From assembly GCF_041296265.1 (NCBI RefSeq), contig NC_091693.1, positions 21,204,001 to 21,268,000 of the forward strand: 64,000 nucleotides of DNA, in the 5' to 3' direction. A model generated the notes under the pieces. That model made no database searches. It saw only the letters and a list, made by a program, of their open reading frames with translations, and was not told where the DNA came from. The DNA comes from Equus caballus. Its lineage: Eukaryota > Chordata > Mammalia > Perissodactyla > Equidae. This document shows positions 12,390 through 24,900 of this stretch, in pieces (position 1 is the stretch's first letter; each line of letters opens with the position of its first letter). A program made the position numbers and the translations under genes.

Positions 12390-13200
12390 AATGTGTGCCT
12401 TAAGAGGACCTTAGTGGATCGTATGGGAGGACATTTGGGGAATGATTCACTGACTGGGGGACTGTGGGGTTTAGTGATTGATTTAGAGTCTAGGAGCCTC
12501 AAGGACCAGAGGACTTTGAGGGTCCTCAACAGCCATAGTAATACACTCGTGGGGCCAGTGAGTGGTAGTCTACAGGAGTTGGTAGCATGGGGTGCTGAGG
12601 GTAGCTGTAATTGGGAGCATATGGGAGCCAGTTGATGGAAGAGTAGAGGATCAGTGATGAGGGCTTGTGACTGCATTGCTTGTGGATGGTGAGTGTGGGT
12701 GGTCTTTGGGGAAAGGGCCATTGTTAGCTTCTCTTTGGGTCCCTGTGAATGTGGGAAAGGTCAGTGATTGGTAGTCAAACAGACCAATGATGGGTTTCTA
12801 TTGGGGTGCCATATTTTGATCCTTGTGTTGGCTGTTATTGGGGATTTGTGAAAATCAGTGAATGGCACTCCCTGGGACACAGTTAGTAGCAATAAGATAG
12901 GTTAATGATTTTCAGAGCTTGGGTCATGTCAGTGATTCAGGGGCATTTCAAGATCCTCTGCAGTCTTGGTCCACTCATTAGGGGTTTCTGAAGGTCTCTG
13001 CTATCAGTGACTGATTTGTATCTGTGAGTCAATCCATTATGCACAGACAAGAGGTAGGCAGTGATTGGAGGTCTTGGTGCAGATCTGCAGGTTTTCCAGG
13101 TCACAACTTGGGGGTTGGGTGTGGTGAGTTTAACTTTTGTCTTTGTCAGTAGGGGCTGGGCTGTGTAGGGTGTCATGGATAGGCAGTGAAATGTTCAGCA
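12390..13200. repeat. Diverged duplicate of 14110-14570
   Basis: The segment from about 12420 to 12850 matches 14120-14560 by eye in order: a GGACATTT(T)GG start, a GGTGCTGAGGGTAGC motif (12590 and 14290), a GACTGCATTGCTT motif (12670 and 14361) and a GATCCTTGTGTTG or GATCCCTGTGTTG motif. It is a local duplication about 1.7 kb apart, with GTGATTGG-type minisatellite character. No gene is visible. Confidence 0.6.
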
Positions 13201-13339
13201 GCTTAGACTAGGCACACCAGACATGGCTGCCTGAAAATCTTAGCAACCTGAAGGCAACAGGAAATGGAAATGGTGCTTATGGAAGCTCACCATGTAGGGA
13301 ACAACATGGGGTGGTGGCAACTGTGTGTACTTTAGAACG

Positions 13340-13500
13340 ATGCCAATGTGGGACTGATTCCCTGTTCTTCTCTTTTGACCTTAAGGCAAATATGTAACAG
13401 CACTCAGCCTCAGTTTCATCATCCACAAAATTGGTACAATAATGATCATATTATTTAGCTGACAGAGTTGTGTGAAAATTAAACAACATAGCTGATACCT
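13340..13500 (+). mobile_element. MIR SINE
   Basis: Contains the MIR core order: CTCAGCCTCAGTTTCATCATC, a CACAAAATTGG tract, then AATAATGATCATAT and GTGTGAAAATTAAAC. It is old and diverged. Confidence 0.75.
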
Positions 13501-13779
13501 GACTCTGCAACTTGCTGATTTTTATTCAATGTTTCCCACATGCCAGGCAGGTGCTGAGGGCTTGACAAGCTCATCCCCTGTAAGTTCCCCAACTTAAGAC
13601 CCTCCTAAGACACGTGTTCAGTGTCCTCAAGTGAGCAGGTCTCACGAACCAGTGATATAAAACCTGATATTAAAATTACCCTTGGGGTTTAACAGTTACA
13701 AAAATATTTATATACATAAAGAAAAACACAAGGAAAAGGTGAAAATTGATGAGCTAGTCATCCAACTTAAGTTAGAGAA

Positions 13780-14570
13780 GCTTGCCCCCATCACTCACCC
13801 CACCAATGTCCTCGAAGAGATCATCACCTCGAAGACCCCCACCACTCAATCTAAGACCTCCTCCATTGCTCATCCTGGAGAGACCCCGACACCCCAGAGG
13901 TTCCCCAACAAACCTACTCCAATTCCTGCTCCGTCATCAGCCAGTCCATGGTTTTCTGTGTAACACAGAGGCCTGTGGATGAGGAAACACCAGCCCCTGT
14001 GGTCTGCTCTCAGCAGGAGGATCCGGATTATCTAAAGAGCAGGGAGTCCAGATCTGCTGCTTCCTGCATCTGTCCTTGGGTTCTGGAGAACTGTCTCTGG
14101 GACTGCTCCCACTGACCTCACAGATATGGTACTGGGGGACATTTTGGAAGTGATCCACTGCTTGGGGGCCTATGTGAGTCTGACTGATGGGGAGCAGGAG
14201 CTTCGGGGACTGGAAGAATTTGAGGGTCACACTGTAACACATTCGAGGGGGGCAGTGATTGAGAACCTACAGATATCAGTAGAGTAGGGTGCTGAGGGTA
14301 GCATATGGGAGTCATTTCACTGGAGGCCTAGGGGGCCAGTTATGGGGGTTTATGAAGGTGACTGCATTGCTTTCTGTGCAGTGAGTGTTGGGGTCCTTTG
14401 GGAATAGATGAGTGGTTCAGTGTTGGCCTCTCCTTAGGGCCCTGAGGACATGGTAAGGGGCAGGCATTGGCAGTTGAGCAGATTGACAATGGTTTCTTAT
14501 TGGGGTGCATTATTTGGATCCCTGTGTTGAGAGTTATTTGGAGTTCAGCATTTTTCAAGTTCAGTATTTC
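13780..14570. repeat. Minisatellite-like DNA and second copy of the local duplication
   Basis: 13780-13960 is C-rich sequence with CCCCATCACTCACCCC-like units, apparently the opposite-strand form of the 11920 minisatellite. 14110-14560 is the partner of 12420-12850. The open frame at 13682-13963 is low-complexity Pro/Thr/Ser sequence from this repeat and is not supported as a gene. Confidence 0.6.
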
Positions 14571-15280
14571 TCAAGTTCAGCATTATTGTGAAGCTGAGGG
14601 CTTCACAAGCCTCATCACATGTCAGTTTCACCCTTGTGACAAATACCTTCCCCCTCATTTTGGAAACTGCGACTAAAGTAATAGCTTTAGATTCTCACAG
14701 TTAAAAGGTGGCAAAGATGTGATTAAATTTCATTAAGTTTAGTCCAGATCTCTTAGTGTTTTCTTTTAGCTTAACTAATTAAGATTTTTCTGAGTTTTGC
14801 CTACTCTCACTGTCTAGCACAGTAGCCTTCACCTAAGGGCCTGAAGAAATTCATGTGGAGTGAATGTTGGATGAGTGATCATGTGGTTGTTGCCTTTCCA
14901 GGGCTTCCTGGTGTCTCTGCAGAGCCCCTGGGTCAGGCTACATCACTGAGGCCTCAGAATCTCGCTTCACAGCCCAGCCAAACTCCTCCAAGTGGGTCCA
15001 GTTGGAGCCCCCAGACACCCACCCACTTTTGGGCTCCTGGGAAAAGTGGAGTTGTCAGAAAAAGAGACCAATAGTTGGAGCGCAGAGAGGACATGCCTGC
15101 TGATGTGAATTTGCCCCACAGCCCCCAGATCCTGGGTCCAGAGGAGCAGGATGGATCATGTGAGGCAAGAAGGAGCCCCAGGCACAGTTCTCCAGAACTT
15201 GAGGACAGACTCAGGAAACAGCAGATCCTGGACTCCCTGTGCCCGAGATACAACTCAGCATTAAAATAGAATAAACCACC
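14570..15280. other. Intergenic, possible MIR-like core, no gene seen
   Basis: 14570-14740 has weak MIR3-like character (a fall-off of CCCTCATTTTGGAAACTG near 14652). The remainder is unique-looking intergenic sequence. Open frames on both strands look like random Pro/Ser-rich reading and have no recognisable domain. Confidence 0.4.
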
Positions 15281-15289
15281 ATTATATAC

Positions 15290-15900
15290 AATAGCATGCA
15301 GGAATTGCAAGAAGCCAGACATAAAAGAGTTCACAGTATGATCCATTTTGATGAAGTTCTAGTGTGGCCAAAACTAAGCTACTGTGATAGAGATCAGTAA
15401 AGGCTGCCTCAGGGAGGGGGTGGCATAAGAGAAACTTGTACAGTGATGGAAATAACCCACATCTCAGTTGGGAAGGGGGATGTATACATATATCAAAATG
15501 CATCAAAACCTGTACACTATATATAAATACAATGTATAAAAACTTATTATATATAAATGTGTCTGTATGTTACATATGATACGTATATATCACGCATATT
15601 TGATAAAATATATATGTAAGATACTGTAATGGTAGATTCACGACATTATGCTTTTGTTAAAACCCATAGAGGTGTACAACACAGAGAGAGACCCTTAGTG
15701 TGAACTACGGGTTTTAGTTGATAATGATGTATCCATATGGGTTCATCAATTGTAGTCCATGTGCAACACTAATGCAAGATGTTAATAATAGGGGGAATAG
15801 CGAGGGGCAGGGGAGTGCATATGGGAACCCTCTGTACTATCTGCTCAATTTTTCTGTAAACCTAAAACTGTTTTAAAAAATAAAGTCTATTAATTATCAA
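15290..15900 (+). mobile_element. L1M 3' UTR remnant
   Basis: The end matches the classic old-L1 terminus: TTAGTTGATAATGATGTATCC near 15714, GGTTCATCAATTGTAG, CTAATGCAAGATGTTAATAA, then CTCAATTTTTCTGTAAACC and AAAATAAAGTCTATTA. It is truncated and non-coding. Confidence 0.8.
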
Positions 15901-17460
15901 AAAATTCACTTGTTATATATAAATCTATTATCTGTAAATGTACATAAATATATATTCATTATGTGTAAATTATACTGCAATAAAAAATGAAGCAAGATGC
16001 AAGCCACAACACACACACTATGATTACATTTATAAAAGGTTCAAAATAGGTTTATCTGAACTATGCTTTTTAGGGGTGCATAGATAGGTGATAAAACTAT
16101 AAAGAAAACGTGGAAATGGTTCATGTAAAAGCCAGGAATGCGACTGCTTTTAGAAGGGACACACAGAGTGTTGTGATCAGACAGACCCACAAGGGGAAAA
16201 TCAGGAGGTTGGTCATTAGTGTTTTATTGCTTGATCTGTGTTGGGTTTGCATTAGTTTTGTTTTTAATCATTTGGTTAATGTCACCTATAAGGTTGTATA
16301 CTTTATATACATATATACATGTTATATATACATCACAGTAAAAGTTGTAGCACAAACGTGACAAGGTAAGAGGAGTTTGATGCTCTGACACTCATCTTTT
16401 GGTGACGTTCTGCAGTGTTTCTTCCCCTCAGAGCTCAATATTCATAAGCGAGAGAATAATTTTTTAAAATATCAAGAAATAGTTTTATCTACAAGAGAAA
16501 TGAAAGACCAATTTGTATGATAGGTTTGATTGCATCAAAATGAAAATTTCCATTGAAAGCACAGTAATGGGAAATAATAAAAAAAAAGAGAGAGGGGTCT
16601 TGCAATGTCAATACAATGTTCTATGCATTGAGCAGTAAAATCGCTTCAACTCAACTCAATTCTGTACTTCAGACCTAAAGGAAAAAATATCAAATATGCA
16701 GGGCACAAGGAATGTTCCTTCTGTTCCAACTGTCTTTTCTAAACTGCCAGACATTCTGTAGGTTGACTCATCGAACTTAACAGGAGTGGGGGAGAGAGGA
16801 GACCATCACCTCTTGGTGTAAATGTGGCCACCTCTGTATCAGGTACCCACCTTTACCATGGCCTTTATTATACTGTTGAAATTATATGTATACACTACTG
16901 TATTCTCATACTAAGAGTTAGGTCCTTAAGGGTAGGACTGTGTCATATTCATCCTCATAAACCCAGAAGTCAGCACTGGTGAGGCTGGTGCAAAGTACAG
17001 TTAATCAATTCTGATTGGCTGACTGGCGTGTAGCTTGATAGATTGGATGAAAAATAAATCAAAATTAGAACCCAACTGGACTATTTTCAACCCAGGTGTC
17101 CCCTTAGTTCTTGACTACTGTAGTATAGCCAAATGAATGCTCAATGAATTATCACTAGAGATGGATGTCCCTCCTAGCACCATTTCTTCTAGCATCAAGA
17201 TGCATACCCATTTGGATGACAGACACATGAGCAAACATATCACAAAATTCAAGGTGACTCTATGGCTGCAAGGAACCATCAGAGATACTACAGCCAAATC
17301 AGAAGTGTGAATGACAAAAGTTAATTTTAAGTGCGGAAAAAAGTGAGATGCAGTACAAGTCAGATAATTTATGTTGCCTGGCAGAGCTAGGAACATCATA
17401 TCTCTGAAATTACCATTTAACACTATGTGTGCAATGCTTGGAAACTCTTCTTATGAATTT
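15901..17460. other. A+T-rich intergenic sequence, no gene seen
   Basis: Low-complexity TATATA-type tracts dominate 15910-15980 and 16300-16340. The rest is A+T-rich with short random frames. I see no exon-like or promoter-like structure. Confidence 0.4.
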
Positions 17461-17499
17461 TTAATCAATTCTGAAATCAACTTGATTACAGCATGATTT

Positions 17500-18050
17500 T
17501 CATACAATAAAATGCACCCATTTTAAAAGAAAAAACAAAGGTTTCCATCAAATAGAGGAGAACTAGACAAATTTAACTGAGAAATGACAGAATGGGAGAA
17601 ATCAATTCCTTTATTAAGCTCACAAGAATGTACAAAAACTTTCACAAATCAATAAGAAAAGGAAAACAAGCCAATGCAAATCTAAGCAAATGACATGAAT
17701 ATTTATTTCACAAATGTGGAAGCATGAATGGAAAACAACTCCATGTTGAGATGTTCAAACTCACTCTAGTTGAAAAAAAATCAACCAGAAATGAGACGCT
17801 ACACCGGACACATCAGACTGGAAAATCAAGAAGGCAGAAAACAGCAAGTGTTGCAGAGATGTGAGGAAGTAGGATCCTCATGCTCCAGTGGTGGAATGGT
17901 AAACTGTTGAGGTATTTTGGGAGCTGGCAAAACTTTATTTTGTGAACCAATTGTATTTGCTTTGTGATAACTCACTGAGCTGCACACTTAGCCATTTGTA
18001 TCTTCTTCTGCATGTTGTATTCTTTACAATAAAAAAAATTTAAACTAATA
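17500..18050 (+). mobile_element. L1M/HAL1-type 3' remnant
   Basis: Contains diverged L1 3' motifs in order: TTCAAACTCACTCTAG, a GACGCTACACC tract, a GCAAGTGTTGCAGAGATGTG tract, TGGTGGAATGGTAAACTGTTG and a terminal TTACAATAAAAAAAATTT. It is old and non-coding. Confidence 0.7.
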
Positions 18051-18276
18051 TTGAGTGGAAGTAGCCAGGAAAAAAATGCGTACTGTGTGATGCCATTTAA
18101 ATAAAGGTCAAAAATAGTGAAACCTAAACTTTGAAATTTAGGGATGCATATTTTATTGGCAAAATGTATTATTCTCTAAGGTAAATAGTAGGGATGAGAT
18201 TAATATCTTTAGAGAAGTTAATAAGGAAAACTTCAAGGTCCCTGTGTGTAAATGCTTTGAATAGAAATTCTCAAAG

Positions 18277-18510
18277 AGGGGCTGGCCCTGTGGCCGAGTG
18301 GTTAAGTTCGCGCGCTCCGCTGCAGGCGGCCCACTGTTTCGTCGGTTCGAATCCTGGGCGCGGACATGGCACTGCTCGTCAGACCACGCTGAGGCAGCGT
18401 CCCACATGCCACAACTAGAGGAACCCACAGCGAAGAATACACAACTGTGTACCGGGGGGCTTTGGGGAGAAAAAGGAAAAAATAAAATCTTTAAAAAAAA
18501 AAAAAAAGAA
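18277..18510 (+). mobile_element. ERE1 SINE with target-site duplications
   Basis: A well-kept equine ERE1. The head reads GGGGCTGGCCCTGTGGCCGA followed by GTGGTTAAG (A-box side) and GGTTCGAATCC (B box). The body includes AGGCAGCGTCCCACATGCCA and the tail is a pure A run. It is flanked by 14-base target-site duplications, AGAAATTCTCAAAG at 18263-18276 and AGAAATTCACAAAG at 18511-18524, with one mismatch. The low divergence indicates a recent insertion by L1-type retrotransposition. Confidence 0.95.
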
Positions 18511-18524
18511 AGAAATTCACAAAG

Positions 18525-20570
18525 AAAGATTACAGTTAATTTAAAAACTAGACGGTAAAAGTTAGTTATAATCACATCGATGCAAAGTAAAGAAAGGATA
18601 AAAACTATTTCTCTAATCTTGAATTAGGAAAAGTGAGAAAAGTCAGTCATATCAGGCACTTTCAAGTGCCCTCGGGAGATTTAAGTGAGTAGGCCACTTT
18701 TGGGAAATGTCATGTTGACTTCCAACGCAATTGGAAGAATCATCTCCTCTCCCCATTTATTGCATCAATTAGAAACGTTTTGTTCTAAGTTACAAAAAGG
18801 CCGACTTTCAGGAACTTTAACAGATAGGGCTTTACTTTCTCACATAAGAAGAACTCTAGAGATGGGCTGCTGCTGGCTTTAATTCAGTGGCTTGGCAGAG
18901 TCCACTGGACATTCTGGAGAGTAAAGAAAAAGGGACACAGGGGAAGCCCAGCCCCCAGACCAGAGGGTAGGTCCCTCTCTGATTTTCTCCCTCATAAGGT
19001 GGGCTGTTATCTCTGACTCACCTGCCTTCCTGACCTGAGGCCCAGATCCAGTTCCTGTCTAGTCAGACCCCTCTACGTAGCCCAGTTATTCCTAAACTAG
19101 TGATTCAATTCTGCTTCAGCACCACGGACAGCACCATCTCTGCTTTCTGGGGCTCCCCAAGGACCAGACAGTGTCTTTGTTGAAAAGAGAACCCCTTTTG
19201 TGGGCCGAACCTGAGGGAAGAATTGGAAGAGGCTTGGGGGCTGGATGTGAACAGGGTAGAAGCCTCTCAATCTAGGTCAGCCCTTCTCCGGCTCCTTGCC
19301 ACCCCCAGGAAATAAGGCCTTACATTGCATGAGAGAGGGTCTTCTCACATACCCTTGGTTTCTTGCCTCTCAGGGCAGACTCCACCTCCAATCTCTTCAG
19401 AAATCCCTCCCTGTCTGGGGAAATCCCCCATCCCGCCTCTTCCTTCTCTTACAGACAGGAAGGGCCTCTCTCCCCAACACGCTTATGTCTGTCTCTCTCC
19501 TTTTCCCTCTCTGTCCTCCACTCTCTCCTGCTCTTCCTCTCTTTCTCTCACTTAGTCTCCGGTCAGTACCCAAATGGAGCTCTGGAGGACAGAGAACAAG
19601 ACTTGTGGTCCTTTACTGCCTCTACCTCTGTGCCAAATCCTGACAATTAAAAAAAAATTATGCCTCAACGTCTACCAGATAAATAAAGGAATGAAATATC
19701 AGAAGGCTAAATAAAGCATTGCTTTAGGAAGTGATGGAAGATATTCAAAGTATTTAGGCACATGAGGAACCTTGCTTAGATTGTGAAAAGAGTTCTTTCA
19801 CATCAGAGATGGATTGCTGTCAGTAGGAGACCGAAGCTACAAGAGGGATATCACTAAGGAGAGGGGAATTAGGTGGTTACCCCATGGAGGAGAATTGTGG
19901 AGGCTGGAGGAGCTGTGGAGAAAATGGGGAGAGATGTTCTGTATATGTATGTGCAGGGCTCACAGGAAATGTGAGGAAGAACAAAGGCTCAGTCACAAGT
20001 TCTATGTCACCCTGAACCCAAACAGCTCATCCAAGTCTGGCACTGGAGTCAGGGCTCCAGGCTCAGTCTCAGCCTCTGTTCATAGACTCTCTCCTTGCAG
20101 ATGAATTCAAGAGTTCACTCAATGCTTCCTGAGGCCTTCAGGGTGCTCCAGCCCTGGAGTGGGTCCAACACAGACAGGATTCAGTCTCAGGAGAGTCTTG
20201 GTCTCTCACACCTCTGTCCCCATGAGAGAGGCTCCGAGAAACCTATCCAGGGAAACATAGACCATCAAACTCCACATCTCTCTTGAGGGAAGTGGGAGTT
20301 GGTCTTCAGGAAGTCACTGGTGGCATTTCAGGGTACAGAAGGGAGGAAGGCTCCACTCTGCTGTGGTCCCAGAAGAGCTCAGCTTTCACTTCCCTTGCAG
20401 TGACCTGAGAGCGGGGTGGTATTCTTGTTGAAGGGAGAAGTTTGGGTCAGAAACCATAATTTCAATCCAGAAAGAGCCCCCAGCTCACTGACCACCCCAC
20501 AGGTGCCCCTACCTCCCAGCTGCAAGAGGCTGATCAGGTGGTATCAAGGGAATCTAGATGATCCTCTGCA
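18525..20570. other. Intergenic, pyrimidine-rich stretch, no gene seen
   Basis: 19400-19560 is strongly C/T-rich on the + strand, which produces Leu/Ser/Pro-rich open frames. There is no recognisable domain and no consistent splice pattern. It could contain distal 5' sequence of the relic that follows. Confidence 0.35.
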
Positions 20571-20578
20571 GCCCAGAG

Positions 20579-21047
20579 ATGCTGCCGCTGCTGTGGCCAC
20601 AACTGTGAGGGCAACAGGTCTGAGGCAGAGCTTTCCAGGCAGGGTTGCAGTCAGAGACTCTGTGTCCTGCAGTGGTCCCTGAAGGATGGTGCAGGACAAT
20701 CTGTAACCTTCAGTCAGTGACCGTGAAGGAGGGCCTGCCTGTGCATCCTATCCCATTCTTCAACCCGGCTCATGGATTTTCTGGACTGACTTTAGCCCAC
20801 CTACCTCCCACTTTCAGACTCTGGAGGTATCCAACAGACACCATAATCCCCCTCTGGTCATAGGCCCTACTAAAAATTGGAAGAGAGAATCTAGGGCCAA
20901 CTCAACCTCCTCGGGTACGCAGGGACCCACAGTTGCTCTCTGGGTATCAGATTTTCCAAGATGTGGGAAAGTTGGAGGACTTTAGGATAGAGAAATATTA
21001 TGTGAAATATGACTGCCAATATATGACACTGTCTCTGAAGGTGACAA
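20579..21047 (+). pseudogene. Siglec relic: signal exon and V-set exon, SIGLEC10-like
   Basis: A short leader exon (20579-20604) starts ATGCTGCCGCTGCTGTGG, reads MLPLLWPQ and ends before a GTGAGG donor. A V-set-like exon (about 20673-21047) follows a CTGCAG acceptor. It shows LQSVTVKEGL, which corresponds to the Siglec A/B-strand motif [12 protein letters not shown], and near its end FRIEKYYVKYDCQYMTLSL, the F/G-strand region with the arginine position kept. In between the frame is lost and a stop occurs at 20861-20863. The paired cysteines of EGLCVxVPC are absent. A scrap of the next C2 exon may remain near 21211-21290. The F-strand ending is closest to SIGLEC10/11-type V domains, but that call is weak. 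Confidence 0.65.
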
Positions 21048-21919
21048 GTAACCAAGTGTCCCAGGGAGAGAACCCGAGAGACAGGAACACATCTGCTCCT
21101 TATCTGGAGGGTGGGGGAGGTGATCAGGATCATGGAGCTGAGAGAGAGGGAGGCTGATGTGGAGGTTGCCCACAGGATCACACTCTTGGGTCTGAGTCTT
21201 TTTCTCTTCTCCAGCTTGCATCACATACCCCAAATCTACACCACTTTCGCCTGAAGTGCAACCATCTTGGGGTCTAAATAGCACTGTCGCCAGCTTGTAT
21301 AAGAGGATGCTTCTTTCCCCACCTGGAGCACAAGCCTTCCCTCCATTCCTAAGTAGTCACCCAGATGTTAGGGTCCCAAGGTCATGACCCCAGCCCTACA
21401 TGATAGGTGACCATTCTAGGAGGTGCTGGGTCTGTGGATAGAACCCTCAGAGGAGTTCAGCCTATAGCTAAAAACGTATATGTGATTTTTCAGGCCCAAT
21501 CACAAGCAAATAGAAAGACTTTCCCTGGCTGTCCTCACAGAGAAGCTGCCCTCCATGCACTCTTGACTCTCTGGGAGCTGGCCAGCTGGGACCTGCTTCT
21601 CCAGCACATTCAATTGTGCATGAGCCCAGGAAGCAGGACTTGGTGGCTCTCATCCTTCCTTGCTGCCTTACTTGGGCAAGCCCCTTGCCTCTCTGAGCTT
21701 CAGGGTTCATCTGTCACATGCAGAAACGGGCCTGGGTGATCTTAAAGGGGACAGTCACAGCTGACTCAGGGAGTCTGAAGTTTCTCTTCTGGGCTTTTGG
21801 CCATTTGTTCTTACCACAGGCTTCCCCTCTAAGCTTCCTCTGCCCTCTCACATCTGCGACTTTCTCTTCTCTCTCAGAGGGACCCTGGAAGGCAGATCAA
21901 ACCAGGGCATGAGGACAGG

Positions 21920-21962
21920 ATGTCGCTGCAGCTGCTGCTGTTGCTGCCCATGCTGTGGGGAG
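21920..21962 (+). CDS. SIGLEC6: SIGLEC6-like exon 1, signal peptide
   Basis: Encodes MSLQLLLLLPMLWG plus one base of the next codon. It ends at an AG|GTAAGT consensus donor. The hydrophobic core fits an ER signal peptide completed by exon 2. Confidence 0.85.
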
Positions 21963-24900
21963 GTAAGTGGTCAAGGGGAGAGGGAACCCCACTCTGGGGA
22001 AGCTCTGGAGCTCCAATTTGTGTTTCTCTCTCTCCCCAGTGCCCATGGCTCAAGGTCAGAGTTACTGGCTGGAGCTACCAGAGTCCGTGACAGTGCAGGA
22101 GGGCCTGTGTGTCCTCGTGCCCTGCAATTTTTCCTATCCCTGGACTGCCTTTGGAACGCTTTACGTGTTTTGGTTCCGGAAAGGGATGGATGGACACCAA
22201 GATCCTTTGGTGGCCACTAACAAACCAAACCAGAAGCTGCACGAGAGCACCCATGGCCGGTTCTTCCTCCTGGGAGACCCCCATGCCCAGAACTGCTCCC
22301 TGAGTATCAGAGACGTCAACCTAGGGGACAGTGGGACTTACTTCTTTCGTATGGAGGACTCCTTCAGGGGACACTCATATCTAGATAAGATGTTCTCTCT
22401 GAATGTGACAGGTATGGTAGGGGCCCAGGGAAAAGCCCCAGAGTGTGGGGAACCTGAAAGAGAAAAGTGAAGGTTCTGTCCCTCCTGTGGGTGGCGTGGG
22501 GTGGGGAGAGTCATGAAAAGACCCTGGAGCAGGCTGAAAACATGCTGAGGGGACCCAACCTCCTCTGTCTCCTCTCCAGCCCTGACCCACAGGCCCCACA
22601 TCCATATCTTGGGGCCCCTGGAGTCCGGCCGACCCAGGAACCTGACTTGCTCTGTGCCCTGGGCCTGTGAGCAAGGCACTGCTCCTGCCTTCTCCTGGAC
22701 ATCAGCTGCCCTCACCTCCCTGGGCCCCAGGGCCCGCCTCTCCTCGGTGCTCACCCTCACTCCACGGCCTCAGGACCACGGCACCAGCGTCACCTGTCAG
22801 GTGAAGTTCCTTGCAGCTGGTGTGACTGTGGAAAGGAACATCCAGCTCAATGTCACCTGTGAGTGCTGGGCCAGGGTGGCTGGTCCCTGAGGGGGTGGGG
22901 CCAGGGCAGAGCTGGGGCAGGGCTTGATGTTGGGGTCCTGCTAGTCCAACAGGAAGGGAGCCCCCTTTACCTGTTTCCGTGACTCCTAAGGGAAAATGCC
23001 CAATCCATCTGTCGCCATGGATGTTGAGGCTGCTACATCCTTCTGTCCCAGATGCTCCACAGAACATGGCCATCAGCATCTCCCAAGGAAACAGCACAGG
23101 TAGGAAAGAACCTCTTCTCTCCAGAGCTGGGATGGACGTAGGGTCTAGCTGGATCTAGTGCTACAGTTGGCCGGGGACCAAGTGAGAGAAAAGTGAGAAG
23201 CCAGCTACTGAGGTCAGACATGGGGAGAGCACGGGGTAAAGCCCTACAAATCCCAACTCCCTGAGGTTAATCATTGGCTCACCCACAGTTTTTCTGGCCA
23301 AATCCAAAGGAAGCCATCACATCCCTCTAGCTTCACCCTCCTCTCTGATGTTTTATCTCCTCCTTCTTCTGTAGGCCCCTCATGACCCATTAGCTGTTTC
23401 CTCCATCCCTGTCCTGAGCCCTCTGTCCTTCATCTGCCCGACACTCTGAGCAGCTCCAGGGAAGTCGTCTAGGCATCTTCTGAAGGCCTGAGGCCCGGTC
23501 TCCTCTGGTCCCCTCCTCAGAGTTAGCGTGGAGAGAGATGCCAGCTTCACCCACCCCATCTCTGTCTTTGTCTCTCTCTCTGCATCTCTCTCCCCAAAGC
23601 CCTCATGATCCTGCATAACTCTTCAGCCCTTCCCATCCTGGAGGGCCAGGCTGTGCGGCTGCTCTGTGTCGCTGACAGCAACCCCCTTGCACAGCTGAGC
23701 TGGTTCTGGGGATCCCCAGCCCTGAACGCCACCCCCATCTCCACCAGCGCCGTCCTGGAGCTGCCTCGAACAGGGACTACGGGAGGAGACTTCACCTGCC
23801 TTGCTCGGCACCCGCTGGGCTCCCAAACTGTCTCTGTGAGCCTCTCTGTGCTCTGTGAGTGTGGGGACCCCTGGGGCAGGAAAGCTGGGTCCTGGGGAGG
23901 AGAGCGGCACTGCTGACCTTCTCATCCCTCCCCACAGACCCCCCACAGCTGCTGGGACCCTCCTGCTCCTGGGAGGATGAGGATCTGCACTGTGGCTGCT
24001 CCTCCCGAGCCCAGCCGGCCCCCTCCGTGCGCTGGCGGCTGGGGGAGCGTCTGCTGGAGGGGAACAGCAGCAACGCCTCCTTCACCATCACCTCCAGCTC
24101 CTCCGGGCCCTGGGCCAACAGCTCCTTGAGTCTCAGCTGGGAGCTCAGCTCCAGCCTCAGAGTCAGCTGCGAGGCCAGGAATGTCCACGGGGCCCGGAGC
24201 ACCGCTATCCTGCTCCTGCCAGGTCAGGGTTCTGCCGAGGGGTGACACCTGGGGAGTGAGGACCCTAGGACCTTGTTTAGTTTCCTAGGGCTGCACTAAC
24301 AAAGTACCTCAGACAGGAGGTTAAACAATGGAGATTTATCATGTCACATTTCTGGAGGCCAGAAGCCTGAGATCAAGGGGTCAGCAGGGCTGGTTCCCTC
24401 TGAGGCTGTGAGACTCTGTTCCAGGCCTCTCTCTCAGCTTCTAATGGTTTGCTGACAATATTTGTTTTTCCTTTTCACAAAGAAACATCACCCCAATCTC
24501 TGTCTTCCTCTTCACAAGGCGTTCTCCCTGTCTGGGTGCAAATTCCCCCTTTTTAATGAGGACACAAGTTATATTGGATAAGGGCCCAACCTAATGACCT
24601 CATTTTACCATTACCACTATAAAGATCCAGTCTCCAAATAAGGTCATATTCTGAGGTATGTGGCCAGGATACAGTGAGGGGGACGGATTTCAGTATTTAA
24701 ATTTTGAAGGGGAAGCAATTTAACCCATAACAGCCCCAGAGAGATGGAGCTTGGAGCAGAGGCACCTCAAGGCCTGGACCAGAGTGGCTGAGGGTGTAAG
24801 ATCCTCAACCCTGTGGCCAGGAAAAGGGGCTGGTCCAGGGTCTACAGCACAATGGAATGCAGAGCAACTGAGTCCTGTTTGAGGACTGGGTACACTCAGG

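Noticed and set aside
18285-18360. A tRNA-like structure with A and B boxes
   Set aside because: It is the tRNA-derived head of an ERE1 SINE with target-site duplications and a poly-A tail, not a tRNA gene.
21909-22220. Upstream ATG at 21909 as the SIGLEC6-like start
   Set aside because: It gives a Cys-rich frame out of phase with the V-set; the ATG at 21920 gives a proper leader and joins exon 2 in frame.
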